Positions 8,688 to 16,746 of a stretch of DNA of 64,000 bases are shown in pieces. The notes below the pieces were generated by a model. That model was given only the letters and a program-made list of their open reading frames with translations, searched no databases and was not told the origin of the DNA. Both the position numbers and the translations under genes were made by a program. This DNA comes from Micromonospora sp. PLK6-60 (GTDB taxonomy: Bacteria; Actinomycetota; Actinomycetes; Mycobacteriales; Micromonosporaceae). Numbering within the stretch: the first letter of the stretch is position 1; every line of letters starts with the position of its first letter. The stretch covers positions 310,001 to 374,000 of the forward strand of contig NZ_JAIOAA010000001.1 of NCBI RefSeq assembly GCF_019890675.1, in the 5' to 3' direction.

Positions 8688-9890
8688 GTGACCGCCAATC
8701 GCATCGCTGCCGTGCTGCTCAGCGCCGTCCTGACCACTCCCGGCCTGCTGCCGGCCTCACGGGCGTCAGCGGCCCCCGCGGACCGGCCCTGCCCGACCGT
8801 GGCACCGCCGGCACCCGCGCCGGCCGTACCCGCTGCCCCACCGGTCGACGCCGCCGACCGGGCCGTCGGCGGCGAGTCCCTGGCCACGGCGGGCCTCGCG
8901 GCGCCCGCCGGCGCGCCGGCGGCGCCGGCGGTGACCGCCACCTCGTGGCTGGTGGCCGACCTGGACAGTGGCGCGGTGCTGGGCGGCTGCGGCCCGCACG
9001 AGCGCCGCACGCCGGCCAGCGTGCAGAAGATGCTGCTGGCGGCGGCGCTGATGCCCCGCCTCGACCCGGCGCAGGTGGTCGAGGTGACCCGTGCGGACCT
9101 GCGGGATCTCGACCCGGCCAGCTCGGTGATGGGCGTGGTTCCGGGCGGCCACTACACGGTGGAGAGCCTGTGGCTGGGGCTGCTGCTGCGGTCGGGCAAC
9201 GACGCCGCCAACGTGCTGGCCCGCGTCGGCGGCGGCGCGGCCGGGCGGCCGGGCGGGGTGCAGGCGATGAACGACGAGGCACACCGGCTGGGCGCCAACC
9301 AGACCCACGCGGTGACACCGTCCGGGCTGGACGGGCCCGGTCAGTACACCAGCGCGTACGACCTGGCGTTGATCGCCCGGGCCACCTACGCCCGGGCGGA
9401 CTTCCGCCGGTACGTCGCCACCCGGGCGGCGCAGATCCCGGCCGGGGCGGGCACGCCGGGCCTGTCCTTCGCGCACGACAACACCCTGCTGGACCACTAT
9501 CCGGGCACGCTCGGCGGGAAGACGGGCTTCACCGACCTGGCCCGGCAGACGTACGTGGGGGTGGCCGAACGCGACGGCCGGCGGCTGGTGGTGACCCTGC
9601 TCGGTGCGGAGACCGCGCCGCTGGGCAGCCTCGGCGAGGCGGCGGCCCTGCTGGACTGGGGTTTCGCCCTCTCCCCCGGCGCGTCGGTCGGCCAACTTGT
9701 CGGCCCGGACCAGCAGAAGCGGGACCGGCCGGTGGTGGCGCTCAAGGGCGACGCGCCCGGCCAGCCGGCGGCGGCGCGGTCGTTCTCGACGCCGCTCATC
9801 GTCGCCGCCGGGGGCGCGGCGGCGCTGGCCGTGCTGTTCCTGGCGGCGCCGTGGCGGCGTCGGGCCGCCCGCCGAGCCGCCCGACCCTGA
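8688..9890 (+). CDS. D-alanyl-D-alanine carboxypeptidase (peptidase S11, PBP5/DacA-like)
   Basis: Trims the terminal D-Ala from peptidoglycan stem peptides outside the membrane. The 400 residues start with a signal peptide (cleavage likely near ASAAPA, about residue 30). All three penicillin-binding motifs are present: SVQK (S111, K114), SGN (169-171) and KTG (278-280). A single membrane helix (about 368-388) followed by an Arg-rich tail anchors it at the C-terminus. The start is GTG. It is shorter than E. coli PBP5-type proteins because the beta-rich C-terminal domain is absent, as in many actinobacterial homologues. Confidence 0.9.
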   Translation: MTANRIAAVLLSAVLTTPGLLPASRASAAPADRPCPTVAPPAPAPAVPAAPPVDAADRAVGGESLATAGLAAPAGAPAAPAVTATSWLVADLDSGAVLGGCGPHERRTPASVQKMLLAAALMPRLDPAQVVEVTRADLRDLDPASSVMGVVPGGHYTVESLWLGLLLRSGNDAANVLARVGGGAAGRPGGVQAMNDEAHRLGANQTHAVTPSGLDGPGQYTSAYDLALIARATYARADFRRYVATRAAQIPAGAGTPGLSFAHDNTLLDHYPGTLGGKTGFTDLARQTYVGVAERDGRRLVVTLLGAETAPLGSLGEAAALLDWGFALSPGASVGQLVGPDQQKRDRPVVALKGDAPGQPAAARSFSTPLIVAAGGAAALAVLFLAAPWRRRAARRAARP

Positions 9891-9969
9891 CCGCGCCACC
9901 GGTCGCCCTGCGACGGGCGGGGTGGGTGCGTACATTTGCGGAGACAACGCCGCCGGGAAGAGGAGAGCC

Positions 9970-10389
9970 ATGTCGAAGCCGCCGCTGCCGGAGTCCGCGA
10001 TCGCCATGCTGCGCAAGCCGAACCCGGCCGTCATAGCCACGCTGCGCTCAGACGGCCAGCCGGTCTCCACGGCCACCTGGTACCTGTGGGACGACGGCCG
10101 GATCCTGGTGAACATGGACGAGGGTCGCCGCCGGCTCGACCACCTGCGCAACGACCCGCGGGTGACGCTGACCGTGCTGGACGAGCAGGGCTGGTACACC
10201 CACCTCAGCATCATCGGGCACGTGGTCGAGCTGCGCGAGGACAAGGAGCTGGCGGACATCGACCGGCTGTCGCAGCACTACACCGGCAACCCGTATCCGC
10301 GGCGGGAGCGCGGCCGGGTCAGCGCGCTGATCGAGATCGACCGCTGGCACGGGTGGGGTGAGCTGAAGGACAGCAGCCAGATCGGCTGA
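9970..10389 (+). CDS. PPOX-class F420-dependent split-barrel oxidoreductase
   Basis: A 139-residue pyridoxamine-5'-phosphate-oxidase-like split-barrel protein. Recognisable blocks are NPAVIATLRSDGQP and STATWYLWDDGRILVN, then RRLDHLRNDPRVTLTV and a mid-protein GHVVELRED. Actinobacterial proteins of this length and pattern usually bind F420, sometimes FMN or heme. The start follows GGGAAGAGGAG. It is transcribed alone, converging on the sulfur-transport operon. The substrate is unknown. Confidence 0.8.
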   Translation: MSKPPLPESAIAMLRKPNPAVIATLRSDGQPVSTATWYLWDDGRILVNMDEGRRRLDHLRNDPRVTLTVLDEQGWYTHLSIIGHVVELREDKELADIDRLSQHYTGNPYPRRERGRVSALIEIDRWHGWGELKDSSQIG

Positions 10390-10467
10390 CGCCGTGGTCG
10401 GCGCGGCGCCGGCCGCCGGGCCTGCGCGGGTCGCGACAGGCCCGACGGCGTACGGCCCGAGCCCCGG

Positions 10468-10884
10468 CTACCGGGCGCAGGAGCCGCTGTCGATCCGGAG
10501 ATATCTGGTGTTGGCCCACCGGCAGAGGCGGATGCCGACGGCGATGCCGGCGAGCGTGACGAGGGCGGGCATGCATCCGCTGGCGACCTGGACGATCGGG
10601 ATCGCCGGGCAGCCCCCCGAGATCGCCCAGCCGGTGCCGAACAGCACCGCGCCGGGCACCACGCCGGCATGGATGCGTCCCGGTACGCGGCGCACCCGCA
10701 ACACGGCGAACGCCACCACGATGATCGCCACCGCCCCGGCGAAGGAGAGGAACATCCGCAGGTCCTGGAAGGTGAACATGCGGTTCAGTTCGGCGTAGTC
10801 CCCGAAGCCGATGTTGGCGACGGTGAAGCCGAGGGCCAGCCCGGTGATGATGTTGACGATGAGGATCGCACCCCGGGTACGCAT
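10468..10884 (-). CDS. YeeE/YedE-family membrane protein, second half (DUF6691-like)
   Basis: A 138-residue protein with four predicted membrane helices. It carries GWAISGGCPAIPIVQVASG, the conserved cysteine block of the C-terminal half of YeeE/YedE (TsuA-type) thiosulfate permeases. Its ATG shares one base with the TGA of the preceding gene, so the two are translationally coupled. With the neighbouring 218-residue half it would rebuild a complete split permease. Transport of thiosulfate or another reduced sulfur species is inferred from the family. Confidence 0.75.
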   Translation of the reverse strand: MRTRGAILIVNIITGLALGFTVANIGFGDYAELNRMFTFQDLRMFLSFAGAVAIIVVAFAVLRVRRVPGRIHAGVVPGAVLFGTGWAISGGCPAIPIVQVASGCMPALVTLAGIAVGIRLCRWANTRYLRIDSGSCAR

Positions 10885-11540
10885 CAGATCACCTTCCAGA
10901 GCAGGAACGACACCAGGACGGCGGTGCCGAAGAAGACCGCGGTCGCGACGATGCTGACGGGTTGCAGGCGACCGCAGCCGTTGAGCCCGTGACCGCTGCT
11001 GCAGCCGCCGGCGAGGCGGGTGCCGAAGCCGACGAGGACACCCCCGACGAACAGCGCCGCGACCATCTCGGTCGGCTTGTCGGTGACGATCTGGCGGAAG
11101 CCCTCGCCCATGTCGAGACGGAGCTGGAACCGTCCGGAGGTGACCGCCGCCACCCAGCCGCCGACGAGGATCGACAGCAGCAGGCCGACCTGGCTGACCA
11201 GGGGCGCCGGAAGCAGCCTCGCCATCGAGGAACTCGCCTCCGCCGGGGGTTGCCGGTCCGGCCCCGGTGTCCCTGCGCCACCCGAGCCGGAGGGGCGGGC
11301 GGCGGGCGTGAGCGGCGGGGCGCCGAGCGGTCCGGCGGTGGCCGCGGCGAGCGCTTCGATGAGCACGGCGTCGTCGGTGACCTGCGCGTTCGCCCGTTCG
11401 ACGCGGCGTTCGGTGCGCCAGTGCAGGACGCGGTCCCAGGCCCCGGACACCCCGAAGGATCGGTCGGTCGCGATGGCGTAGTTGATGGTGACGAGAGCGA
11501 GTCCGGCCGCCCCCGCCCACCAGGGCCAGTAGTCGTTCAT
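10884..11540 (-). CDS. YeeE/YedE-family membrane protein, first half
   Basis: A 218-residue protein with an N-terminal helix, a polar linker of about 80 residues, and three to four further helices. GCSSGHGLNGC near the C-terminus is the YeeE/YedE cysteine signature and here has a second Cys. The start at 11540 is chosen because ATG overlaps the upstream TGA as ATGA; a start 13 codons earlier would run into the upstream gene. Partner of the downstream half. The polar linker between helices 1 and 2 is longer than I would expect for the family. Confidence 0.75.
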   Translation of the reverse strand: MNDYWPWWAGAAGLALVTINYAIATDRSFGVSGAWDRVLHWRTERRVERANAQVTDDAVLIEALAAATAGPLGAPPLTPAARPSGSGGAGTPGPDRQPPAEASSSMARLLPAPLVSQVGLLLSILVGGWVAAVTSGRFQLRLDMGEGFRQIVTDKPTEMVAALFVGGVLVGFGTRLAGGCSSGHGLNGCGRLQPVSIVATAVFFGTAVLVSFLLWKVI

Positions 11541-11959
11541 GCGGGACTTGAGATCCAATCTGCGAGTCGGGCCCACCATCCGTATCGACGCGGGGCGGGT
11601 GGCTTTGCCGGCGGTCTGGCGGGGCGTGGACCAGGCGCGGGTGGGGCCGGGTCGAACCCCCAGCCAGGGGGCGGCGCTTCGGCCGGCGTCGGTTCCGGCA
11701 CTGCCTCGAAACCCGACGGTGTGACCGGGCCAGGTTCCACCGGGCTGGACCCGTCAGCTGCGGGAATGCCTCTCAGGTGCATCGCGTCGACCCCGTTGGG
11801 CAGCAGGGTGATCGGCACCAGCTGGCCGGTCCTGGACAACTGGTACCGGGCACACTCCCGCCACTGGTTCGCGCTGTCGCAGTAGTAGTTGCGCCAGTCG
11901 CGCAGGCTCGCGTTGAGCAGCGGAAACAGCGGACAGCTCTGGATGTGCGAGCAACCCAT
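11537..11959 (-). CDS. Small four-cysteine protein heading the YeeE/YedE operon
   Basis: 140 residues with a good AGGAGCGAT ribosome site. The first 60 residues are compact with cysteines at positions 3, 9, 27 and 37 (MGCSHIQSCPLF; YYCDS; ECARYQ), a spacing suited to a metal or Fe-S site. The last ~80 residues are Pro/Ala-rich and end in an amphipathic WWARLADWIS segment that could touch the membrane. It overlaps the first permease gene by ATGA, so the proteins are probably made together. I recall similar short C..CPFF..C..CAR proteins in other bacteria but know no function; handling imported sulfur is only a context-based guess. Confidence 0.65.
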   Translation of the reverse strand: MGCSHIQSCPLFPLLNASLRDWRNYYCDSANQWRECARYQLSRTGQLVPITLLPNGVDAMHLRGIPAADGSSPVEPGPVTPSGFEAVPEPTPAEAPPPGWGFDPAPPAPGPRPARPPAKPPAPRRYGWWARLADWISSPA

Positions 11960-12218
11960 ATCGCTCCTATCTGGCCCCGCGCCGTCGCCGATCCGTCGGC
12001 GGGCGCACGGTGGCCGGTAGGTGTAGGTCAGGGACCACGCGTGCCGGTTGCGGCCGCGATGGTCAGGCCATCGGACGGGTGGGGAAGTCGGGTGGGGAAG
12101 TACTGCACCTTGAAGATCGGTCTGACGCCGCGAGACGCAACAGAAATCTCGGACGACTTGTACCGATCCGAGACGAGGGCCCACGTTTTGCGGCGCGGGC
12201 CTTCCCTTGCGCGCTCCG

Positions 12219-12500
12219 TCAGCGACGCAGCCGGCGGGCGCAGCGGCCGTCGTGGTCGGCGGGCAGCAGGCAGCGCCGGCCGCCGGGCAGGCGCAGGTCG
12301 CAGAAGACCCGATGGCGTACGTTCTGGTCGTCCTCGGCGGAGACGGTGGTCTCCCCCGGGTCGCTCTGCGGCAGGATCGCCGTCCAGCGGGCGACGACCC
12401 GGGCCAGCCGCCGCGCGGCCGGCAGGTCGGCGGCGACCAGCGGCAGGTGGATGACGTACCGGCCGGTGGCGCGGGCCGGTCGCTCGGTGCGGTCACCCAT
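12219..12500 (-). CDS. Small conserved protein of the Scr1-type regulator module, copy 1
   Basis: 93 residues. The core GRYVIHLPLVAADLPAARRL and a C-terminal HRVFCDLRLPGGRRC..HDGRC block are clearly paralogous to the protein at 44524-44775, more than half of the residues being identical by eye. Three Cys and a His in the C-terminal part could bind a metal. It diverges from the HTH regulator exactly as in copy 2. No known domain is recognised. Confidence 0.65.
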   Translation of the reverse strand: MGDRTERPARATGRYVIHLPLVAADLPAARRLARVVARWTAILPQSDPGETTVSAEDDQNVRHRVFCDLRLPGGRRCLLPADHDGRCARRLRR

Positions 12501-12764
12501 GCCGGACCTGCCTTCTCGTCGGGGCGTGGAAGGGCGGGACCGCCCGCCCTCCGCGTACGGGCGGACCCACCTGGCACCTGTCTCCGCAGCTCACCGGCGG
12601 TACGGCGGCAGGGCTCTGGTAGAGAGCCTGCGGCAGTCCGGGGCACTTCTGCAACGTTCCACGGCGAAATTCTCGCCGGATCCATTGACTTTCTTTACTG
12701 CAACCGGTACGAGTTGCAGGAGAAGGTCACGCACTGTTGCGGCATGGAATCAAGGAGTGCTCGG
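12501..12764. promoter_or_regulatory. Divergent control region between small protein and HTH regulator, copy 1
   Basis: 264 bases. An inverted repeat GGCTCT-ggtag-AGAGCC lies at 12612-12628. The stretch near 12530-12570 (CGCCCTCCGCGTACGGGCGGACCCACC) closely resembles the sequence at the same place in copy 2 (45101-45128), suggesting a conserved element. An AAGGAG ribosome site at 12752-12757 serves the HTH gene. Confidence 0.45.
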
Positions 12765-13652
12765 ATGGCCGACGACCTCGGATCGACCGTGCCGCGCCGG
12801 CAACTCGGCCGGCTGCTGCGCCAGTACCGCACCGAGGCGGGCGTGACCCTCGACGCCGCCGCCGAAGCCCTCGAATACAGCCGGCAGAAGATCTGGCGCA
12901 TCGAGTGCGGGCTGGGCGCGGTGCGGGTGCTCGACGTCAAGGCGATGTGCGAGCTGTACGGGGTCTCCGACGAGCTGACCGAGGCGATGCGCGGGCTGGC
13001 GGCGGAGACGAAGTCGAGGGGGTGGTGGCACGCGTACGGGGACGCGGTGCCGAGCTGGTTCGAGCTGTACGTGGGGCTGGAGTCCGCAGCCGCCCACCTG
13101 CGTCGCTACGACGAATCGCTGATCCCGGGGCTGCTTCAGACCCGGCAGTACGCGTTGGGGTTGTACCACCCGGGCAGCCGGCTCAGTGCCGAGGAACGGG
13201 AGCGAGCCGTCGAGGTTCGCATGCAGCGCCAGGGGTTGCTGACTCGGCGCCTGCCCGAACCGCCACGACTGGAGGCCGTGCTCTCGGAGGCGGTGCTCCG
13301 ACGACCGGTCGGTGGGTCAGGTGTCATGACCGGCCAGCTCAATCACCTGCTGGAGACGTCCGAGCTCCCGCACGTGTCGGTGCGCGTGGTGCCGCTCGCG
13401 GCTGGGCCGCACCCGGGGGCGGTGGCCGGCTCCTTCGTCATCCTCGACTTTCCCGCCACCAACAAGGGACGCACGCCACCCGAGCCATCCGTCGTGTACA
13501 GCGAATCGTTGACCGGGGCCCTCTACCTCGACAAGCCCGACGAACTAGCGGCATACGAGAACACGTGGAAGGGCGTAGCAGCACTCGCGTTAGGTGAGGC
13601 AGAATCGAAGGAGATGATCAAACGGCTCGTCGGGGAGATGCGGCATGACTGA
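12765..13652 (+). CDS. XRE-type HTH regulator with DUF5753 (Scr1-like), copy 1
   Basis: 295 residues. Residues about 10-65 are a lambda-repressor-type helix-turn-helix (LDAAAEALEYSRQKIWRIE). Residues about 105-285 are DUF5753, beginning at FELYVGLESAA and IPGLLQT and containing PHVSVRVVPL and VVYSESLTGALYLD. The start ATG has AAGGAG seven bases upstream; an ATG seven codons earlier is less well placed. The gene overlaps the following DUF397 gene by eight bases, the standard pairing in Streptomyces and relatives, where such pairs regulate development or secondary metabolism. A paralogue lies at 45544-46425. Confidence 0.85.
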   Translation: MADDLGSTVPRRQLGRLLRQYRTEAGVTLDAAAEALEYSRQKIWRIECGLGAVRVLDVKAMCELYGVSDELTEAMRGLAAETKSRGWWHAYGDAVPSWFELYVGLESAAAHLRRYDESLIPGLLQTRQYALGLYHPGSRLSAEERERAVEVRMQRQGLLTRRLPEPPRLEAVLSEAVLRRPVGGSGVMTGQLNHLLETSELPHVSVRVVPLAAGPHPGAVAGSFVILDFPATNKGRTPPEPSVVYSESLTGALYLDKPDELAAYENTWKGVAALALGEAESKEMIKRLVGEMRHD

Positions 13653-13845
13653 CCTGACCGGCGCGATCTGGCACAAGAGCACCCGCAGCGGCGACAACGG
13701 CGGGGACTGTGTCGAGGTCGCCGCCAACCTTCCCGGCCTGGTCGGCGTGCGCGATTCGAAGGATCCGGACGGACCGTGCCTGACCTTTGCGCCGGCCGCC
13801 TGGTCCGCCTTCGTCCGGTCGACGCCGCCGGCCGGCCGCTCGTGA
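13645..13845 (+). CDS. DUF397 protein, partner of the HTH regulator, copy 1
   Basis: 66 residues with the complete DUF397 signature: WHKSTRSGDNGGDCVEVA, then VGVRDSKDPDGP and a terminal AAWSAFVRS. DUF397 proteins act as partners of the adjacent DUF5753 regulator. It overlaps the regulator by 8 bases and the next gene by GTGA, so three genes are probably co-translated. Confidence 0.85.
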   Translation: MTDLTGAIWHKSTRSGDNGGDCVEVAANLPGLVGVRDSKDPDGPCLTFAPAAWSAFVRSTPPAGRS

Positions 13846-14471
13846 CCGCCGCGACGATCGTCGCGTTCGCCGGGTTGATGGCGCTGGGCGCGCTCTCCCC
13901 CGGCCCCGACTTCGCCATCGTCGTACGCCATGCGGTGGCTTCCGGCCGCCGGCGCGGGATGGCGACGGCCGCCGGGGTCGCGGCGGGGGTGTTCGTCTGG
14001 GTGCTCGCCGCCGCGACGGGCGTCGCCGCGTTGCTGGCGGCGTCGGCGACGGCCTTCACGGTGGTGAAGCTCGTCGGGGCCGGCTACCTCGCCTACCTGG
14101 GCATCCGGGCGCTGCGCGCGGCGGCGCGCGGCGGTGACGTGGTGGCCGCCGAGGACGCCGGGCCGAGGCGGGTGGGCACGGCCGCGGCGTTCCGGCAGGG
14201 CTTGCTGTGCAACGTGCTCAACCCGAAGGCGGCGGTGTTCTTCGTGGCGCTGATGCCGCAGCTCCTCGGCACCGGCGCCACGGTCGTGGACGGATTGCTG
14301 CTGGCGGTGACCGGGGCGTCCGTCGCGCTGCTGTGGTTCGTCGGGGTGGCCAACGTGGTGGCGGCGCTGCGGCGGCTGCTCCGGCGGCCCGCGGTGCGTC
14401 GGGCGATCGACGCGGCGACCGGGGTGGCGCTGCTCGGGCTGGGCGTCCGGCTGGCCACCACCCGCCTCTGA
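13842..14471 (+). CDS. LysE/RhtB-family exporter
   Basis: 209 residues, about six membrane helices. The LysE hallmark SPGPDF is near residue 20, followed by GRRRGMATAAGVAAGVFVW and FRQGLLCNVLNPKAAVFF. This family exports amino acids and similar small molecules across the inner membrane. The start is GTG, overlapping the DUF397 stop as GTGA, so the exporter is probably controlled with the regulator pair; copy 2 of the module lacks an exporter. Confidence 0.85.
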   Translation: MTAATIVAFAGLMALGALSPGPDFAIVVRHAVASGRRRGMATAAGVAAGVFVWVLAAATGVAALLAASATAFTVVKLVGAGYLAYLGIRALRAAARGGDVVAAEDAGPRRVGTAAAFRQGLLCNVLNPKAAVFFVALMPQLLGTGATVVDGLLLAVTGASVALLWFVGVANVVAALRRLLRRPAVRRAIDAATGVALLGLGVRLATTRL

Positions 14472-14604
14472 CCGCCTGACCACACCGAGCCGCCGCACGC
14501 GTCAAGCCCTCGAATGCGACGCCCCACACGGAGCGCGACCGCCTGATAACGTTTCTGCGACTTCGACGTCCGACGATCGAAGGTCGTCCCCTGGGGAGGG
14601 TCGG

Positions 14605-14988
14605 GTGTGGGCGGATGAGGCTGCGCTGGACGCGGCGGCGCGCCGGCTCGACGACTGGGAGGCATCCCTGGCCGAGCGGGCGCGGCGGACCCGTTCGCTG
14701 ACCGGCCGGCTCCAGGAACTCACCGGCACCGCCCGCAGCCCCGACCGGCTCGTCGAGGTCACCGTCGACTCCGCCGGTCACCTGATCGACCTGCACCTGG
14801 ACGAGCGGACCCGGCAACACCCCGCCGCGCACACCGCCCGGCAGATCGTGACCACCGGCGCCGCCGCCCGCGCCGACCTGCTACGACAGGTCACCGAGGC
14901 GACCCGGGCCGCCCTCGGCGACGACGACCCGACCGCCGCGGCCATCATCGAGTCCTACCAGCGGAGCTCCGCCGATGCCGACAGGTGA
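14605..14988 (+). CDS. YbaB/EbfC-family protein of a type VII toxin locus
   Basis: 127 residues. An N-terminal helix is followed by the YbaB-type strand block VEVTVDSAGHLIDLHLDE and a long C-terminal helix. In actinobacteria such proteins commonly precede EspC-like and WXG-type secretion genes. The start is GTG with GGGGAGGG upstream. It overlaps the next gene by 14 bases. Its role in the secretion operon is not established. Confidence 0.7.
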   Translation: MWADEAALDAAARRLDDWEASLAERARRTRSLTGRLQELTGTARSPDRLVEVTVDSAGHLIDLHLDERTRQHPAAHTARQIVTTGAAARADLLRQVTEATRAALGDDDPTAAAIIESYQRSSADADR

Positions 14989-15292
14989 GCACCTCCAGGT
15001 CCACCCCGAGGACCTGATCGCGCACGCCGGGCACCTCGACCGGACCGCCGACCGCATCGACACCGCCCGCGCCGCCGGCCAGCACGTGCGGCTCGGCGCC
15101 GACGCGTACGGGCAGCTCTGCGCGCTGATGCCGACGCTGCTCGACGGGCTGCACCGTACCCTGGTCGACGGCATCGGCACGGCGGCCGGATCGGTCCGCG
15201 ACACCGCCGGGCGGCTGCGGACCAGCGCGCAGCGCTACCAGGACACCGACGCCCGCGTCGAGCGGCACCTCGACCGGCTGCGGCGCCAGTAG
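14975..15292 (+). CDS. EspC-like type VII secretion target
   Basis: 105 residues, all helical, matching the ESX-1 EspC-type family: LQVHPEDLIAHAGHLDRTADR at the start, a central GADAYGQLCALMP and a final RYQDTDARVERHLDRL. It probably forms a helical-hairpin partner or targeting factor for the toxin that follows, whose GTG start shares a base with this stop codon. Confidence 0.75.
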   Translation: MPTGEHLQVHPEDLIAHAGHLDRTADRIDTARAAGQHVRLGADAYGQLCALMPTLLDGLHRTLVDGIGTAAGSVRDTAGRLRTSAQRYQDTDARVERHLDRLRRQ

Positions 15293-16431
15293 TGACCAAT
15301 TCCCTGGTCGCCCCCGTCGCCGACGGCGCGCCCAGCGCCTGGGCCGGCGTGTGGATCCTCGAAGACATCGAGCTCATCACCAAGGGCGTCCGCAACGGCA
15401 GCTGGATCGACGGCACCCTCGGCGTGGTCAGCGCCGGCCTCGACGCCCTCGCCTTCGTCTCCGACCCGGTCGGCGCCCTGCTCCAGTACGGCATCGCCTG
15501 GCTCATCGAACACGTCAAACCCCTCAGCGAGGCCCTCGACTGGCTCGCCGGCGACCCCGCCCAGATCACCGCCCACGCCCAGACCTGGCGCAACACCGCC
15601 ACCGCGCTGCGCGAAAGCGCCGCCGACCTGGCCCGCGACGTCCGCGCCGACGTCGCCGACTGGGCCGGCCGCGCCGGGTCGGCCTACCGCTCCTGGTCGG
15701 TGGAACAGCAGCAGGCCATCACCGGGCTCGCCGCCGGCGCGGACGCCATGGCCACCATCACCGAGGCCACCGCCGGGCTCGTTGCCGCCGTCCGGCTCCT
15801 CGTCCGCGACGTCATCGCCGCCTGCGTCTCCCGCATCATCGTGTACGCGGGCGAGCTGGTCGCCACCGCGGGTTTGGCGGCACCGCTGGTCGTGGAGCAG
15901 GTGTCGACGCTGGTGGCGTCGTGGGCGGCGCGGATCGGGAAGCTGCTGCGGGGGTTGATCGCCAGTCTGCGGCAGATCGTGCCGGCGGTGCGGCGGCTCG
16001 CGGAGCTGAAGCAGGCGCTCCAGAGGCTACGCCGGCAGCCTCCGGAACCTCAGCCGTCGCGGGAGCCGGAACCACCGCCTCCTCCTCGCAACCCAGACCA
16101 CCCGGACTTCAGCAACGCCGAGATCGACGCACGGAAGATCACCGCGTACGCAATGAACCCCGAGCACCCGGTCGGGAGGAACAAGTACCGCGTCATCAAC
16201 GCTGCCACCGGGCTCGGGCCGGAGGACGCCGCGACCGTCGAGCAGCAGATCCGCGAGGGTGTACGGCACGCCGCTCCTCTTCTCGGCAAAGCGGATGAGT
16301 ACGGCCAGCGGTGGTCGGTCGACGTGCCGCTGACCGGCCCCTCCGGCAGTATCATCGTTCGTACCGCATGGATGGTGGAGGAGGCCGGGTCGACGCCCCG
16401 CCTGGTGACCATCTCGTTCCCACCGACGTGA
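15292..16431 (+). CDS. Polymorphic toxin with WXG-like N-terminus and C-terminal DUF6883
   Basis: 379 residues. The N-terminal ~240 are helical and ESX-substrate-like, with a hydrophobic middle (about 155-215). A Pro/Glu-rich linker (about 250-265) leads to a C-terminal domain of about 105 residues: ARKITAYAMNPEHPVGRNKY, a mid-block near the KADEYGQRWSVDVPLTGPSG segment, and a final RLVTISF strand. This matches DUF6883, found at the tips of actinobacterial toxins. The layout of secretion helices, linker, variable tip and overlapping small gene is that of a polymorphic toxin. The biochemical activity of DUF6883 is not known to me. Confidence 0.7.
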   Translation: MTNSLVAPVADGAPSAWAGVWILEDIELITKGVRNGSWIDGTLGVVSAGLDALAFVSDPVGALLQYGIAWLIEHVKPLSEALDWLAGDPAQITAHAQTWRNTATALRESAADLARDVRADVADWAGRAGSAYRSWSVEQQQAITGLAAGADAMATITEATAGLVAAVRLLVRDVIAACVSRIIVYAGELVATAGLAAPLVVEQVSTLVASWAARIGKLLRGLIASLRQIVPAVRRLAELKQALQRLRRQPPEPQPSREPEPPPPPRNPDHPDFSNAEIDARKITAYAMNPEHPVGRNKYRVINAATGLGPEDAATVEQQIREGVRHAAPLLGKADEYGQRWSVDVPLTGPSGSIIVRTAWMVEEAGSTPRLVTISFPPT

Positions 16432-16637
16432 GGCTGGCCGTGGATCTGTACGACGTGGTCGAGCTGACAGAAGACCTTCCCGACGAGGAGCTTCAGGTTG
16501 GTGCCGTCGGCACTATCGTGCACGTATTTCAGAGGCCCCGGCTTGCTTACGAGGTCGAGTTCACCGATGACGGCGGCCGAACCGTCGCCAGCGTCGCACT
16601 GACCCCGGAAAAGATCCGCCTCGCAGCCCGCCACTGA
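16428..16637 (+). CDS. DUF4926 protein, probable immunity protein
   Basis: 69 residues. DLYDVVELTEDLP, VGAVGTIVHVF and AYEVEFTDDGGRTVASVAL are the DUF4926 pattern, a small beta barrel. The GTG start overlaps the toxin stop (GTGA), the expected position for an immunity gene, and DUF4926 commonly accompanies DUF6883. A second GTG four codons in (16440) is also possible. Neutralisation of the adjacent toxin is inferred from position. Confidence 0.7.
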   Translation: MRLAVDLYDVVELTEDLPDEELQVGAVGTIVHVFQRPRLAYEVEFTDDGGRTVASVALTPEKIRLAARH

Positions 16638-16746
16638 TGGCGACAGATCAGCGAGGCAGGCAATCACGCCACGGTTGCCATGCACGGAGCTGCCGATCTC
16701 AGTCGGTCTCGTGAAGGCACTGACGCACTAGGCCGGACGGGGCGTG

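Noticed and set aside
8380..8691. Plus-strand frame of about 100 codons before the carboxypeptidase gene
   Set aside because: It begins inside the terminator hairpin, lacks a ribosome site, and overlaps the next start without a recognisable product.
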